Shown here piece after piece: positions 10,540-20,802 of a stretch of 21,298 bases of DNA. A program made the translations under genes and the position numbers. Every line of letters starts with the position of its first letter. Within the stretch, counting starts at the first letter, position 1. The notes below the pieces were generated by a model. The model was not told the origin of the DNA. It was given only the letters and a program-made list of their open reading frames with translations, and ran no database searches. This DNA is from Sphacelaria rigidula. Taxonomy: Eukaryota; Phaeophyceae; Sphacelariales. The DNA lies in NCBI GenBank assembly GCA_964200075.2, contig CAXNAA020000440.1:1-21298 (forward strand), read 5' to 3'.

Positions 10540-10760
10540 ACAATGTTTTTTGCCTTGCAATGTTGCAGTAGTCACATCACGCGGCGCGCGAGGTCAGAAG
10601 GAGAACCGGGTGACTTCGGCAAGATGAAACTGTTTACATCAACCTCAACATTTACTTCGTAGCAGTGTGAAATAACTCTGTAGCCGCAGCGTCCGTCTCC
10701 TCGTGGAAGAAAGATCCGGTAGATCAGCAAGCGATCCCCTTCCCTCCTCCCCGCTTGGTT

Positions 10761-10905
10761 TATGGTCAAACGACTAAGGCAAGCGACAACTGAGTACATA
10801 CCCCCCCAGCCCGCTCCCGCCCCCTTCAGCGCTCCGTCTCGAAACGGATACGTGGTCGATGATCAAACGACTGAGGCAGGCAATGACTGAGGATGCCCCC
10901 TGCCC
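10761..10905. repeat. Diverged direct repeat pair, 97-bp period
   Basis: TCAAACGACTAAGGCAAGCGA at 10766 recurs as TCAAACGACTGAGGCAGGCAA at 10863, each followed by ACTGAG and a C-rich run. The pair sits just upstream of the gene that starts near 10995. Confidence 0.6.
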
Positions 10906-10994
10906 CCACGGCGCACCTATGAAGCTTATTGCTCCAATTTTCTGATTTCTTCTTGGGCACTCTTCGTTTATTCCCCCTTCGCTTCTCTGCTGGT

Positions 10995-13900
10995 ATGCTC
11001 TTCGTCTCTCGTCATTTTTATGCAGGTAAAAAAAGAGTGTTGTACAGTGATCGCGGCTCGCCGCCGAGAGAATCTAGCCCCCACCACGTCAGCAACAGAA
11101 ATGGCAACACTAATGGTAGGGGTCACGACAACGGTACGAGTCGCGTGAACGGCAACCTGTCGCCTTCTTCGCCGTCGGGCCACCGTCGCACACACACGGA
11201 TCGGATACGGGAACTCCTCAGCAGGGTCGACGGACTCGTCGATGATGTTGCTGAGGACCCCGACGAACAGGAGAGTCTCAACGCTGGTGCCGACCTACCG
11301 CCACTTTCCCCCTCGGGGCTTACTCTGCGCGCGAGCGGCAGCGGTGGTGGTGGCGGCGACACCTCGAGCATCCGCAGCGGCACCCGCAGCCATCGCAGTG
11401 GGGTTACCATGGAAAGTAGCGGGGCGCGGGTGTCTCTCGGCGATCTTCGACCCACGTCGTCTTCGAGGAATGGCAGCGAAACGTCTTCGCAACTGCCAGA
11501 GGACCCGGAGCAGAGGACGTTTTTTGCTGACGAGAGCGAGGCGCACCCTTGCTCAGACCCATTCACACTGGCGGAGGGACGGTTTCATCCACCAGTACTG
11601 CCCAAAGAAACGACGAAAGAGACTCGGTTATTGTCGGAAGTGGATTGGCTCATCGCGGGAACGATGGCAGCACTGGGGGATGAGGCCGAGGAGCTGGGCG
11701 CGTCGTTGACTCCCGACAAGAACGGCGAACACGGCGCGTCGCCGGAGGTTGCGGGCACGTCTGAGCGTGTCGATATGGACGGTGAAAGCGTGCCGGAGCG
11801 TGATGCTTCGCCGGGGCGAAGAGAAGTCATGAAAGACTCTTCGTCGCAGGCTCCGACAGCCGTAGTAACGGACCAGGAGGACGGCGGGGAGCGGGGGAGT
11901 GAAGAAGAGGTCGGCGGATTGCCGTCGCCCCCGGAGAGGAAGATGATCATGGAAGCCGCGAAGGAGGAAATAGTGTACAGTGGTCAAATGGAGAAGGTGG
12001 GTGAGTTGAAGATCGGAGTCAAACTAGCTCCGCCCGAAGTTGATGTCACCGAGGACATTTCCACCGGGGGCGTGTGTTTTTCAGGACTAGGCATTCTCTG
12101 AAATATTTTGAGGCTCTCCTGCCATAGGACAGGTGGTCAAAGGCGCGGCGGCAGCGATGCCTGAGGCTGCCATCAAGGTTGAAGTAATCACGGCCGAGAT
12201 CGGTTCTGTCGAGGAGACCTCGGTCGCTGACGTATTTGTTGCAGACAAAAGTTTTTCTGAAAATAATCTTGGCGCTCCCTCTGCAGTAGAAATAACCGAG
12301 GCGGTGAAAGCGGTGGCGGTGTCGGGTGAGAACGTGTCAGTGCCAGTCGAGGGGAGCGAGTCGGCGTGTGCGATCCCTATACAGGCTGGTTCACGGAACC
12401 CCCCCCCAAAACACTCATCAGCAAAACTTCACGCCGTTTTGGAGAGTTGGACCCTGAAATTTTGCACAGGTGTTGTATGGGTCATAACGCAACCTTGTTT
12501 TGACGAGTTTTTTTTTTTTTTTACCTTTTTACTTTTTTCACCGTTTTTCCGGGGTCCCAATTTTTTCGAGAGAACTTCGATCCAGTCGGACCCCCTAAAA
12601 CGATGGAGAAAAAAACCCCTCCTCCATACAGAGTTCCAGAATGACCCATAGCACACCTGTGCAAAATATCAGGGTCTAATTCCTTGAAACGGCGTGAAGT
12701 TTTCGCTTTTGTGCGATGAACCTTGCCGTGCCACGGTGAACCGGCAATCTACTAAATTTTAGTATGAAAATGGTGTTTTTGGGCCTTTTTCGACGTGAAC
12801 ATGAAAATTCAAGCACCAGTTAATCGAGTTTGGCCACGAAACTGTGTGGGGTTCTTCCTTGGGTTTTGCGGCGGCAGAGCGTTCGCGAAAAAAATGAAAA
12901 AAAGACTGTAGTGCCGGTTTTCCGGGGTCCCAAAATGGATGACTTCGAAAAAACGACTTGGATCCCGTCGGACCCCCGAAAAACGGTAACAAAGTTCGAG
13001 AACTAGAAAAACCTAGTTGATCGAAACTTGCGTAATGATTCATAGCACCTTTGTGCGAAGTTTCAGGATCTAACTCCTCCTAGATGCGTGAAGATGTGCG
13101 CGTTTGTGCGAGGATGTGAGCTCAAAACGTGCAAGCTCCTAACTACTTGGTTTGAGTATGAAAACATCTTTTGGGTTGAATTTTACGTCAAGGCGGAAAA
13201 AATCGTATGAGATTTTCGAGTTTCTTCAATAAAAATTGTACATGTGTTCCTTGGACCATCCTGGGACGCATCATGTTATTTTTTTTCTTCTGAGCCATTC
13301 TGGACCGCCTTTCGGGGGTCTGTACTGGAACCCCCAGAAGCGCGCAGAGAACGGAGAAACTTCGAACCCTTGCCAAGAACACAATATTTCGGTTTGGAGC
13401 ATCAATACCTACGGAACTGCCAAGTTTGAGGATGATGTGAGCTTTTCTACAACAGATGTAAGGGAAATCGTCACGAGACTTCCTGGGTCTTTCCTGCATA
13501 TCATGAGTGGAAATTAGACGACTCCAAACTCCACATTACCGAAACATTACGATTTCGGGTATAATTCTACCCTGTTGGAACCGTTTTCAAATCCGTTTCT
13601 CCCGTTGGATTCTTGAGGTGATGACGGTTACTACGATTTGAAGCATGTGGAGATTCGGTGGAAAATGGGCCTGGAGTTCGTATTTTCAATTTCGGAACAG
13701 TTTGAAAGGCGCTGATTGGTCGAGACACATTCTCGTTCATAGCGCCACCGCTATAGCCTTTGAAAAAATCCGGCTATGTCACCCTCTTCGTCTGTTAATT
13801 GCGGTCAGTATGATACCATGTATGCCGCTATTGGGTGCATATTGCAGAGAGCATTTGCTGATGACAAAATTCGTTTTTTTTTCCGTGAACCAGCCTGTAT

Positions 13901-15156
13901 ATGCTGATGAAATACCTGCAACAGTTTCTACGCTTAACTCTCACGACAGTTCCTCCAATGATGATGGCACACTCGTTCCCGTTGAACTCAAGGATGGATT
14001 TGAGAACGAGAGTTTTGCGGCGTCTTCGTTGGAGTCTGTTGATGGCGACCATCGCGTTGGAGAGGAGGCGGTGCGCGTCGAGGGAATTGGTGCTAGCCAG
14101 GTTTCCCGGGAGGAGGATCCCGCACCCGCCGCCGTTGTTTCTCACGACCCGATTTTGATGGCACAGGATGATGACGCAGCCTCGGACGTGGCATCGATAG
14201 GGCAAAAAGAAGAGGATACGAACGGCGATGTTGCTCGCGACGGGGAAGTTGTGAAGAACCCACCGGCGAAGGCAGGGCGCATTAATGAGGCTGTGTCTAC
14301 GTCGGCACACAAAGAAAAGAGCTATGAAACTACTTCCTCATCCCTCAGTGCGCCCGTCGTGATCAAAGAACCAGAGCCCGTCGCGAAGGCCACGGTAGCG
14401 GTAGAGACAAAACACGCATCTCCGGAAGAAATTTTGATGACACAAGACGATGATGCGGCCTCGCAGGCGGCGTCCGTTGATGGCCAAGATAGCACCCAAG
14501 TCGACTTCGGCGGTCGTCAAACGGGCGACATTGCACAGGAGAACCCCGCCCATCTCGATGTGGAAGGTCACTTGAAAGTGGAAGGAGAGTGTCAGACGTG
14601 GTCTGCGCATGACAGAGAGGAGGTGGTGAAGGTTTCAAACGTTGTCGCAGCTTCTCTGGATCCGAGGAAAGAACAATCAGAGCAGGAACGGTCACAACCA
14701 ACTTCCAGGGATACGTCCCCGGAAAGCTTCCACTCTCAGTTGCAACAGTCACGGGAGTCGCATCACATCCCAAGCACCGCCGAAACCCGAAAGGCAATGG
14801 GATTCCACTCAGATTCGGCGGAGCACCTTGAGTTGCAATCGCGGGTTGGCGGTAGAAGCAACAGTAGTAGTCTGAATGGAGATGACCGTCGATTGAGAAA
14901 GGAGCCGGTCATTACGGCGGGCATTCTCGCTTCTGAGACACGACGAGGGGAGCAGCAAGGTGATGACGGAAAGGACGGTGGAGTGGGCGTGACAGCATCA
15001 TCTGCGGCTACGGGCAGCAACGGCGTCGTGGTACCAAATGGAGACCATGGTAGTAATGCCGGTGATGGTGAAGGTGCGAGGGGTGTCGATGGTGAAGCGC
15101 TTGTGAGAGAGATTGTTGATTTGGCCGACGTCAGTTTGGAGGACGAGGCAGAGTGA
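10995..15156 (+). CDS. Large acidic, probably disordered protein, three exons
   Basis: I do not recognise this protein. The preferred model is 10995-12071, 12133-12388 and 13925-15156 (TGA stop), about 854 residues. The introns are 61 nt (GTGTGT..GACAG) and 1,536 nt, and the phases agree. The sequence is dominated by Ser, Glu, Asp, Gly and Val, with many SP and SR pairs and no clear folded domain, membrane segment or signal peptide. Short amphipathic helices are possible near THTDRIRELLSRVDGLVDDV and at the C-terminus (VREIVDLADVSLEDEAE). The third exon repeats an ILM(A/T)QDDDAAS motif. The start is uncertain: the pyrimidine-rich stretch ending ATGCAG at 11025 looks like a 3' splice site, so the true 5' exon may lie upstream and the ATG at 10995 may be intronic. 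A stronger donor at 12001 (GTGAGT, phase 1, to an acceptor at 12127) is an alternative that drops 24 coding-like residues. Donors at 12326 and 12368 could also end exon 2. Confidence 0.65.
12426..13540. repeat. Three diverged copies of a palindromic ~390-bp unit inside an intron
   Basis: The 1.5-kb intron holds a tandem series of related units. Unit 1 (about 12426-12800) has outer arms 12426-12485 and 12640-12700 that are inverted copies of each other, and an inner pair around 12541-12558 and 12586-12606 (CCGGGGTCC against GGACCCCC). Unit 2 (about 12890-13190) repeats the core (12915-12930 and 12970-12990), the right arm (13035-13110) and the tail starting AGTATGAAAA (12762 and 13157). Unit 3 (about 13215-13450) keeps a left arm and a shorter core (CGGGGGTC..GAACCCCC). 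The units are diverged but in the same order. Confidence 0.6.
14141..14490 (+). repeat. Internal protein repeat in exon 3 (ILM-Q-DDDAAS)
   Basis: Two segments in the same reading frame, about 14141-14205 and 14419-14485, encode SHDPILMAQDDDAAS and SPEEILMTQDDDAAS, each followed by two variable residues and AS. The codons differ (for example CAGGATGATGAC against CAAGACGATGAT). The peptide is therefore better conserved than the DNA, which suggests an old duplication kept by selection. Confidence 0.7.
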
Positions 15157-16525
15157 TTTTCAGAGTGATTTTTTTTTTTTCTATATTTTTGAGACGCAGC
15201 CTACAGTGAAAAGGGACATTTCGTGCCCGCCGTGTGGCCTCGTGGTGGTGAGTTCAGGTCATGCAGCGTTTCTGCTTTTATTTTTCTTCTTGCGACGTGA
15301 CGCATATCTCCGACTCGCCTGTTTACGTGTCTCTGCTGGATGGGTGTTGGAGTGTACGTCACTTGTGACGTCTCGTGAGTGCGAGTTGGTATTGCCGAAG
15401 TGCGAAGTGTGATCGGGTTACAGTATGTGAGTTGGCCGTGGCTGGCGATGTTTCGAAGTCGAGGAGACGATATTATGAAAATATTCGAAAGTACTGCTTG
15501 TCATCGCCTGTTCGGTGCATGTCTGCGGCAGTGATGATACAGGTGCACGAGTGATGTGTGGGTGGGTGGTTCAGCCAAACCCAGGCTCTAGATGTAATTC
15601 AATATTGTTTCAATCGGATTGCTGTGTTTCGTTGAGTGTTTATTGTAGCGTGTTGTCGTTGGACGTTTAGCCTCTTGTTGTGAGAGGGGAGGATATGAGG
15701 TATAATGATATAACTTGTGAATGAGAGTTTTCCTGCGCAAGATCGGCAAAATCCTTGACAAAATGAGTATTTCAGATTTTGTCGGACGGGTATGTCTAAT
15801 TTGTGTTTGCCTTTCCAGCGCCCAGGGGGTTGGTCTCTAGTTGGACTTTAGCTGGACGGAATATTAGAGGGTGGGGGTATTGCTTGGTTTCAGGGAAGAG
15901 ACAAGACCTCCACGGCGATGTAAAGCACTATCCAGTACCACTACCATCACTCAAACTACGTATCGACAACAAAGCCACCCGTAGCAGTGAGGGTGTGCGG
16001 GTGCAGTCATCATGATGATACTCAAGGCGGTAGTATACATGGGCAAATTGATCAATCGAGCACGAAGGAACTACAGTAACTGATGGTCATCTACGCCCGG
16101 TCTTGATGAACCATTCCTCAAGATATAAGGCTTGATCATCTGTCATGTGTGGGTCTAGAAAATATGTGTATTGACGTTTATCGTCCCCCTTACGGTATTT
16201 TTGTGGTGCAAAATCGCGGAATCGACGAAACACGTCAACACTGTTTACGCTCGGAGTTCAGCAGAAACATCAAATGGGGATATATGCTGAGTCTGTAACA
16301 TGAAAACGAGGTGTGTGTTGGGGGGGCATTTTCGCCTCATACGGCCGGCCCATGCGCAACAGAGCTTCTCTAAAAACATTTCTCATACCCTCGTAGCGCG
16401 AGATTAGCAGACGTTCATCGGATGTGGTATTTCTTCCCCTCAAATACCTTTTCTAGACGGGTGCAGACTACCTGACTTTGAACAACTTTTTGGCCTCATG
16501 TACTTCATGCAGTCGGCGCGCGCCC
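15157..16525. other. Downstream flank of the acidic-protein gene, no gene seen
   Basis: It begins with a T run (15169-15180) just after the stop, probably 3' UTR. The remainder has only short frames (for example 15803-16015) without protein character. Confidence 0.5.
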
Positions 16526-17010
16526 CTACGACCCAAACCTCATGGCACCCTGAAAATGGATGGAAATTCCCCGCTTTTTGACAACTGAACGAAGACTATG
16601 ACCAAACCTGGCGAGCATGTTTTTCCGTGAACAAACTTTTGTCCACAAACAACTGTCGGTAACTTCTCTCACTCTGGCACTCCAAAGGTGGTTTCGCCGC
16701 ACTCCATGATCCGGGAGAAGATATTCCGCATACTGCATGGGAACCCGAGTAAGATTTTCCGGCAAATCCGAATGTGGGCATACAAGCTATCCCCCCGGAC
16801 TCCAATTTCACGAAGTGTAATTGGTTTCTGCTGCGGGTAAAACTTCGACTCTCCGTTTTTTTTCTTTTTCTTGACTGCATCCACCCAATATAAATGACTG
16901 TCAGGACCTGAGAGAAGGTGGCCGCTTTGGGTACGGTTAAAAATGCGGAGATACCGTCGAACAGCAATACTAAACCTTTCTGGGATTGGCATCAGGCAGT
17001 CCGTGGAGAA
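16526..17010 (-). pseudogene. Tc1/mariner transposase remnant, frameshifted
   Basis: On the minus strand, pieces of a Tc1/mariner-type DDE transposase lie in order but in different frames. LSGPDSHLYWVD corresponds to the family's xLxGPDGxxYYW block. KLESGGIACMPTFGFAGK corresponds to the GGGSxMVWGxFSxxGK block. QLFVDKSLFTEKH followed by RSVVKKRG corresponds to the xxFVDGxMxSEKYxxVL region. Frameshifts and lost motifs show it is inactive. I see no flanking terminal repeats. Confidence 0.55.
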
Positions 17011-17085
17011 CGGAACAGAAGTCGACAAGTTATCGTTCGTATTAGAAAAAAAAGCGCATGAAATGCTTTGCAGGCTGGAAAACAC

Positions 17086-17631
17086 GTATTTTCATGAAGA
17101 ATACCTTCGTACCCCCATTAGTGTTGTATGCGGTTGTAAGAACTCTACCGTAGTACATCAATACCTGGCGGGGGGACAGGGAAGCCGTCCTCCCTAAGGT
17201 CTTGAAAGTCGTTCAAACTAGGTGGATGTAGTTAAGAAAAACTAAACTGTCTAGCTTTCATACCTGTTGCGAACTTCGGTCGGGAGTAAAGTACGGTAGA
17301 GCAACGAAAGCTAGCTATGATCGGGTTTGCCTGCCGTACTTCCGACAGCGTTGCGTAAAAGCCACAAGACCTTCGCTGTCGGCGGTTGATGGCGTCGGTG
17401 TCAAATGCAACGACAAGGGGATGGCCGTAGAGCATTCTCGTCCCAGCTTGTAATGCATGACCTCCTCACATCGGAGTAACTCTGGAAAGCTACTCGTACT
17501 GTACAGAGGTGTTCACGCGACCAGCGTACGCTCCAGATTGCAGCATGGACGGACTCCTATGCGCCACGCTAGGAACAGTCAAATCACCACCGTAGGTATC
17601 TTTTTTCACTCCCCATGTCAAAACGGTCTCT
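17086..17631. other. Non-coding, nothing recognised
   Basis: Only short overlapping frames occur between the transposase remnant and the 37-bp duplication. No gene or RNA signal is seen. Confidence 0.5.
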
Positions 17632-17705
17632 ACAAGTGTTTGATCTTTCATACACCCCCCTCAACGGCACAAGTGTTTGATCTATTATATACCACCCTCA
17701 ACGGC
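17632..17705. repeat. 37-bp tandem duplication
   Basis: The unit 17632-17668 (ACAAGTGTTTGATCT...CCTCAACGGC) is repeated at 17669-17705 with a few changes in the middle. No function is apparent. Confidence 0.85.
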
Positions 17706-18007
17706 GGCGTGGGGCACGCTGTTGTGGTCGGGCACCCAGAGGGTTAGATGTGGTTAAAACCAATGATGAATAACACCCCCCCCCAGTTCAAATTTAACCT
17801 ATTTGTTGTTGCCGCACCAACGCACTTACTGGCATGTGTGTAACAGAGAACAGTAGTAGCGGTGACGAAAACATTGACCTGTTGTTAAAGGACGTGTTTT
17901 TCAGCGCACGGAGGCGCGTCCTGTCCAGAAGGAGAGGCAGAGAAAAATCGATCTTCGCAGTGGTGAGCTCGACAGGCAAGAAGAGACGAACTCTCTCCGC
18001 ACCTCGA

Positions 18008-18235
18008 ACAATATATTCGTGAGATTGAGAGTAGCGGATCGGATTGAGAGTTGGAGTTCATTCAAAATGTGGGTAAGGCGTGCAGTTCCGATTAGTGGGC
18101 GAAAGGCTTAGGCAGGATGATGAACAATATTATCGTGAGATCAAAAGTACAAGATATGACTGAGAGTGCGATTTTACTCGAAACACGAGACATGTCTTCC
18201 CGGTTGATGGGCGAAAAGCCTGGGTTGGACGTTCA
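18008..18235. repeat. Degenerate tandem pair, ~115 bp
   Basis: The segment 18008-18121 resembles 18124-18235. Both begin ACAATAT-n-TCGTGAGAT, then GAGAGT, then a TGGGCGAAA-GGCT/GCCT block. The start of the first copy (ATTCGTGAGATTGAGAGTAG) also resembles the arms of the element at 18745, so the two may be related. Confidence 0.5.
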
Positions 18236-18744
18236 AGATGTTGATGTCTGGCTCATCATGTAACTGTCGTGAGATGAGAGCAGCTGTGATTCTCACGTGA
18301 CAGTGTTCCGTGTTGGAAGTCACTGTTGTTTCGGACGACTGCGTACCGTTGGCCGGCGGGGAATGTTCAGTGTGAGGTGTTGAATCACCATCGATCTGAA
18401 AGTACGCACGAACAAGATGGACTGCTCTCGCGCCGAGGCTCACGGTTTCGACTTTGCGGAAACATATCTTCAGACAGCGTAATATGATGAAAAATACGCT
18501 GATGGAAGCACTCCGACGGCACATCTTCTGGACATCAGGCGGGCAATCTTTCTTCCAGGGCGAGAGTCGGGAAACTCTACATATGTCACCTGGTTCAGTA
18601 TTATTCCGTCACAGGTATTTTCATCAGCCGCTGCCAAAGAACAGTGTACGAGCCCACGAGTGGTTTACAGAATTGATGACAAACCTTCCGTGCCAAAAAA
18701 AGCACATTCATCCCCACGTGTCGGAACGAACAGCACACACCAAT
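18236..18744. other. Non-coding or decayed sequence
   Basis: Overlapping frames on both strands (minus 18174-18524, plus 18454-18774) have no recognisable motif. They sit between two repeat structures and are probably transposon-derived or random. Confidence 0.4.
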
Positions 18745-19162
18745 AACACCCAATTCGTGAGATTCAGAGCGTAGTTTCAGATTCAGAGTGAATGCTCTCG
18801 CGTTCTCAACAGGCAAATTTTCTCTTGTTTTTTTGCTTGAGCACACGTCGTGCTGTGCATGCAGCTACCGCACAAAGCATTTTACGCCTGGAGGGGCATT
18901 TCGGAACTGAAACTGTTTCAGGCACTTATCGATTTGTCCTTAAAGAGGGGATTTTTTTATGCAGTGGACGGACTACTTCGTTGCGATCAAGTGATGTGTC
19001 AAATTGATCGTGTAGGTGACAGCTTTCATTGAAGCCACCGCTTCACCTCCTGGGCGCATTACTCCTCTAACTGTGGCCATGTCAAAATCGACGGGAAAAT
19101 CAATTCTTTCGGGTCTCACTCTGAATCTGAAACTATGCTCTGAATCTCACGAATATGGTGTT
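18745..19162. mobile_element. 418-bp element with 47-bp terminal inverted repeats
   Basis: The arms 18745-18791 and 19116-19162 are inverted copies matching at about 44 of 47 positions. The core is TTCGTGAGATTCAGAGC, TAGTTTCAGATTCAGAGTGA. CAAT lies immediately outside both ends (18741-18744 and 19163-19166), a possible 4-bp target-site duplication. The interior carries an open frame at 18850-19032 (60 codons from ATG) without recognisable similarity. The structure suits a non-autonomous DNA transposon. Confidence 0.65.
18850..19032 (+). CDS. Possible small ORF inside the TIR element
   Basis: This is a 60-residue open frame starting MLCMQLPHKAFYAWRG, with a plausible helical stretch (ELKLFQALIDLSLKRG). 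It lies wholly inside the inverted-repeat element. It may be a fragment of a transposase or captured exon, or chance. There is no recognised family and no supporting signals. Confidence 0.15.
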   Translation: MLCMQLPHKAFYAWRGISELKLFQALIDLSLKRGFFYAVDGLLRCDQVMCQIDRVGDSFH

Positions 19163-19271
19163 CAATCACAACATTGGTACAGGAAAAAACGTACCCGATA
19201 AGCAAAACAGCTGCACACGAATTTTGACCACTCAACAGTGTAGATGGTGCTGAGGGCCTGTCTTACGGCCC

Positions 19272-19448
19272 GTCTTAGCACATCAGTTCTCGATCGAAAT
19301 TGTGCGGTGGAAAACGAAAATCCCTATCTGATAGGCTGTGATTTCAACCGTCTTCAAAATTTTCGACAATGGTTGATATTATGGCCCATCAGATCGGAAT
19401 TTTTGTTTTCCACCGCATGATTTTGATAGAAAACTGATGTGCCAAGAC
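19272..19448. repeat. Fold-back element, arms of about 80 bp
   Basis: The segment 19272-19351 pairs with 19369-19448 as an inverted repeat of about 80% identity with a loop of only 17 nt. Shared blocks include GCACATCAGTT, TGCGGTGGAAAAC, ATCTGAT and ATCAACC. Most mismatches are transitions that would still allow G-U pairing in RNA. A further copy of TGATGTGCCAAGA at about 19488 suggests a nested or partial second end. Confidence 0.8.
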
Positions 19449-20406
19449 AGACAGTTTGGTTTCCACTGTACCTCTCCGACCGAAAAATGATGTGCCAAGA
19501 GGTGGACTGAGCGAACGAGCACGCTGACAGCAAATAACGGTACGACAGACACCAGACACCAGGTAACGATCGACTGTTCGTGACTACGGCTTGTCTCCCC
19601 CGTCTACATCCCGCTCCTCTTCGCGTCCCGAGGCCTGTACACACCCAGCATTTGCCGCATTCGCATAGCTGAGGTAGTCTCGTCGAACGTGGTGGCCGGC
19701 TGAACTCATTTAGGTGATCTTCCCGTTCACCTCCTCCTCCAACACGGTGCCTAACGTTAACCCTTCGGGGACTTAACCCTCAGGGGGTGCTGATTTTCGT
19801 TGTGAATCGGCATCATTTTCAGGTTTGATGCCGATTCACAAAGATTCACGAAACAGAAAACAGCACTTGAGTTCCCAAAGCTATATGCAAACTACCGACC
19901 GTGTGCTTTTCCACGTCCATCGTGCGTCGGGCTCGAAGGAGGGAGTCTCGCACGTCCTGTGTACGAAACCGCAACAAAAAAAGTCGGGGGCGGCGGTGGA
20001 CGACACGGGTTACCGGGGGAGTCACGGTGGTCGACTACAATCGGGGTTCGGATCCTCCGACACGGTTCCCACGGAAGACTTGCGCAAGAAGAAAAAGCCG
20101 CATCCCAGAGGGCATACGGTCACACAGTAACAGGAATCGAAAGAGAGGCGTTCGAACCCAATATGCTGTGGGATGGGAAATACCTTATCTGAATAAGGGC
20201 AATTTTCCCCTGTGACGTGAAGGATCCACGATATACACCCCAACATGTTCACGGTACCAGTACACGATGCAGCTGGCGACATGCAGATGGGACAGTTCGG
20301 ACGTTCACCAATGCAGTAGTGTCAGGAGGAAGGAAGATAGAGAGGCGTCATCTGTCCTTTCAGACAGTTTTGGGGCAGGTTGGCTTACAGATCATCCGAT
20401 CTGTCC
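19449..20406. other. Non-coding, several overlapping open frames
   Basis: Apart from the hairpin at 19800-19841, the region has three plus-strand frames and one minus-strand frame open together at 19825-20282. This is typical of composition effects. No motif or splice pattern favours one of them. Confidence 0.4.
19800..19841. repeat. Near-perfect 16-bp hairpin
   Basis: The arms TGTGAATCGGCATCA (19801-19815) and TGATGCCGATTCACA (19826-19840) are exact reverse complements, extended by one A-T pair at 19800 and 19841, around a 10-nt loop. No U-rich tract follows and no gene ends here. A terminator role is therefore unsupported; it may be a transposon end or a small fold-back. Confidence 0.8.
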
Positions 20407-20802
20407 ATGGGAATACTCTCATCGTTCTGGGAAAGGTTGGCGTACAGACTTGTGTACCCTAGTCCCAAGGAGAAGGAACGCCTTCTCGGGCCTAGATCAG
20501 ATAGGTTGCGTCGCATGCATCCTCGGTCACTATCTGAGCTGCCCTCCGAGTTGGATCATCTGCTCCTACTGTTTACCTTATGTGAGAACAGTACGCTAGG
20601 CGAGCAAGAGAATAATAAGCGAGAATTACAAGATATCAACCCTTCGAGCTCCCTTTGTTTGTTTGCTACTGTTGACCATCAGTCACGTAAACCTGTGTGT
20701 GGAAACACATATCTCTCGGACACATCATTGTACCTTGTGCATAGCTTGCAGCACATTGATCTATCGAGGAAGATTATTAGCCGTTCACTCGTATTCTTGT
20801 AG
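20407..20802 (+). CDS. Weak ORF, unrecognised
   Basis: A 131-residue frame starts at ATG 20407, reads MGILSSFWERLAYRLVYP, and is leucine/serine-rich with charged patches (PKEKERLLGPRSDRLRR). It ends at TAG 20800-20802. Its first part overlaps a short local duplication (AGGTTGGC(T/G)TACAGA near 20377 and 20434). No family, splice pattern or similarity supports it, and an overlapping frame (20267-20599) is also open. Treat it as doubtful. Confidence 0.2.
   Translation: MGILSSFWERLAYRLVYPSPKEKERLLGPRSDRLRRMHPRSLSELPSELDHLLLLFTLCENSTLGEQENNKRELQDINPSSSLCLFATVDHQSRKPVCGNTYLSDTSLYLVHSLQHIDLSRKIISRSLVFL

Noticed and set aside
11123-11987. Several open frames opposite and within the acidic gene
   Set aside because: They are shadows of GC-rich coding sequence (poly-Arg and poly-Ser translations), with the plus-strand frame at 10995 continuing through all of them.
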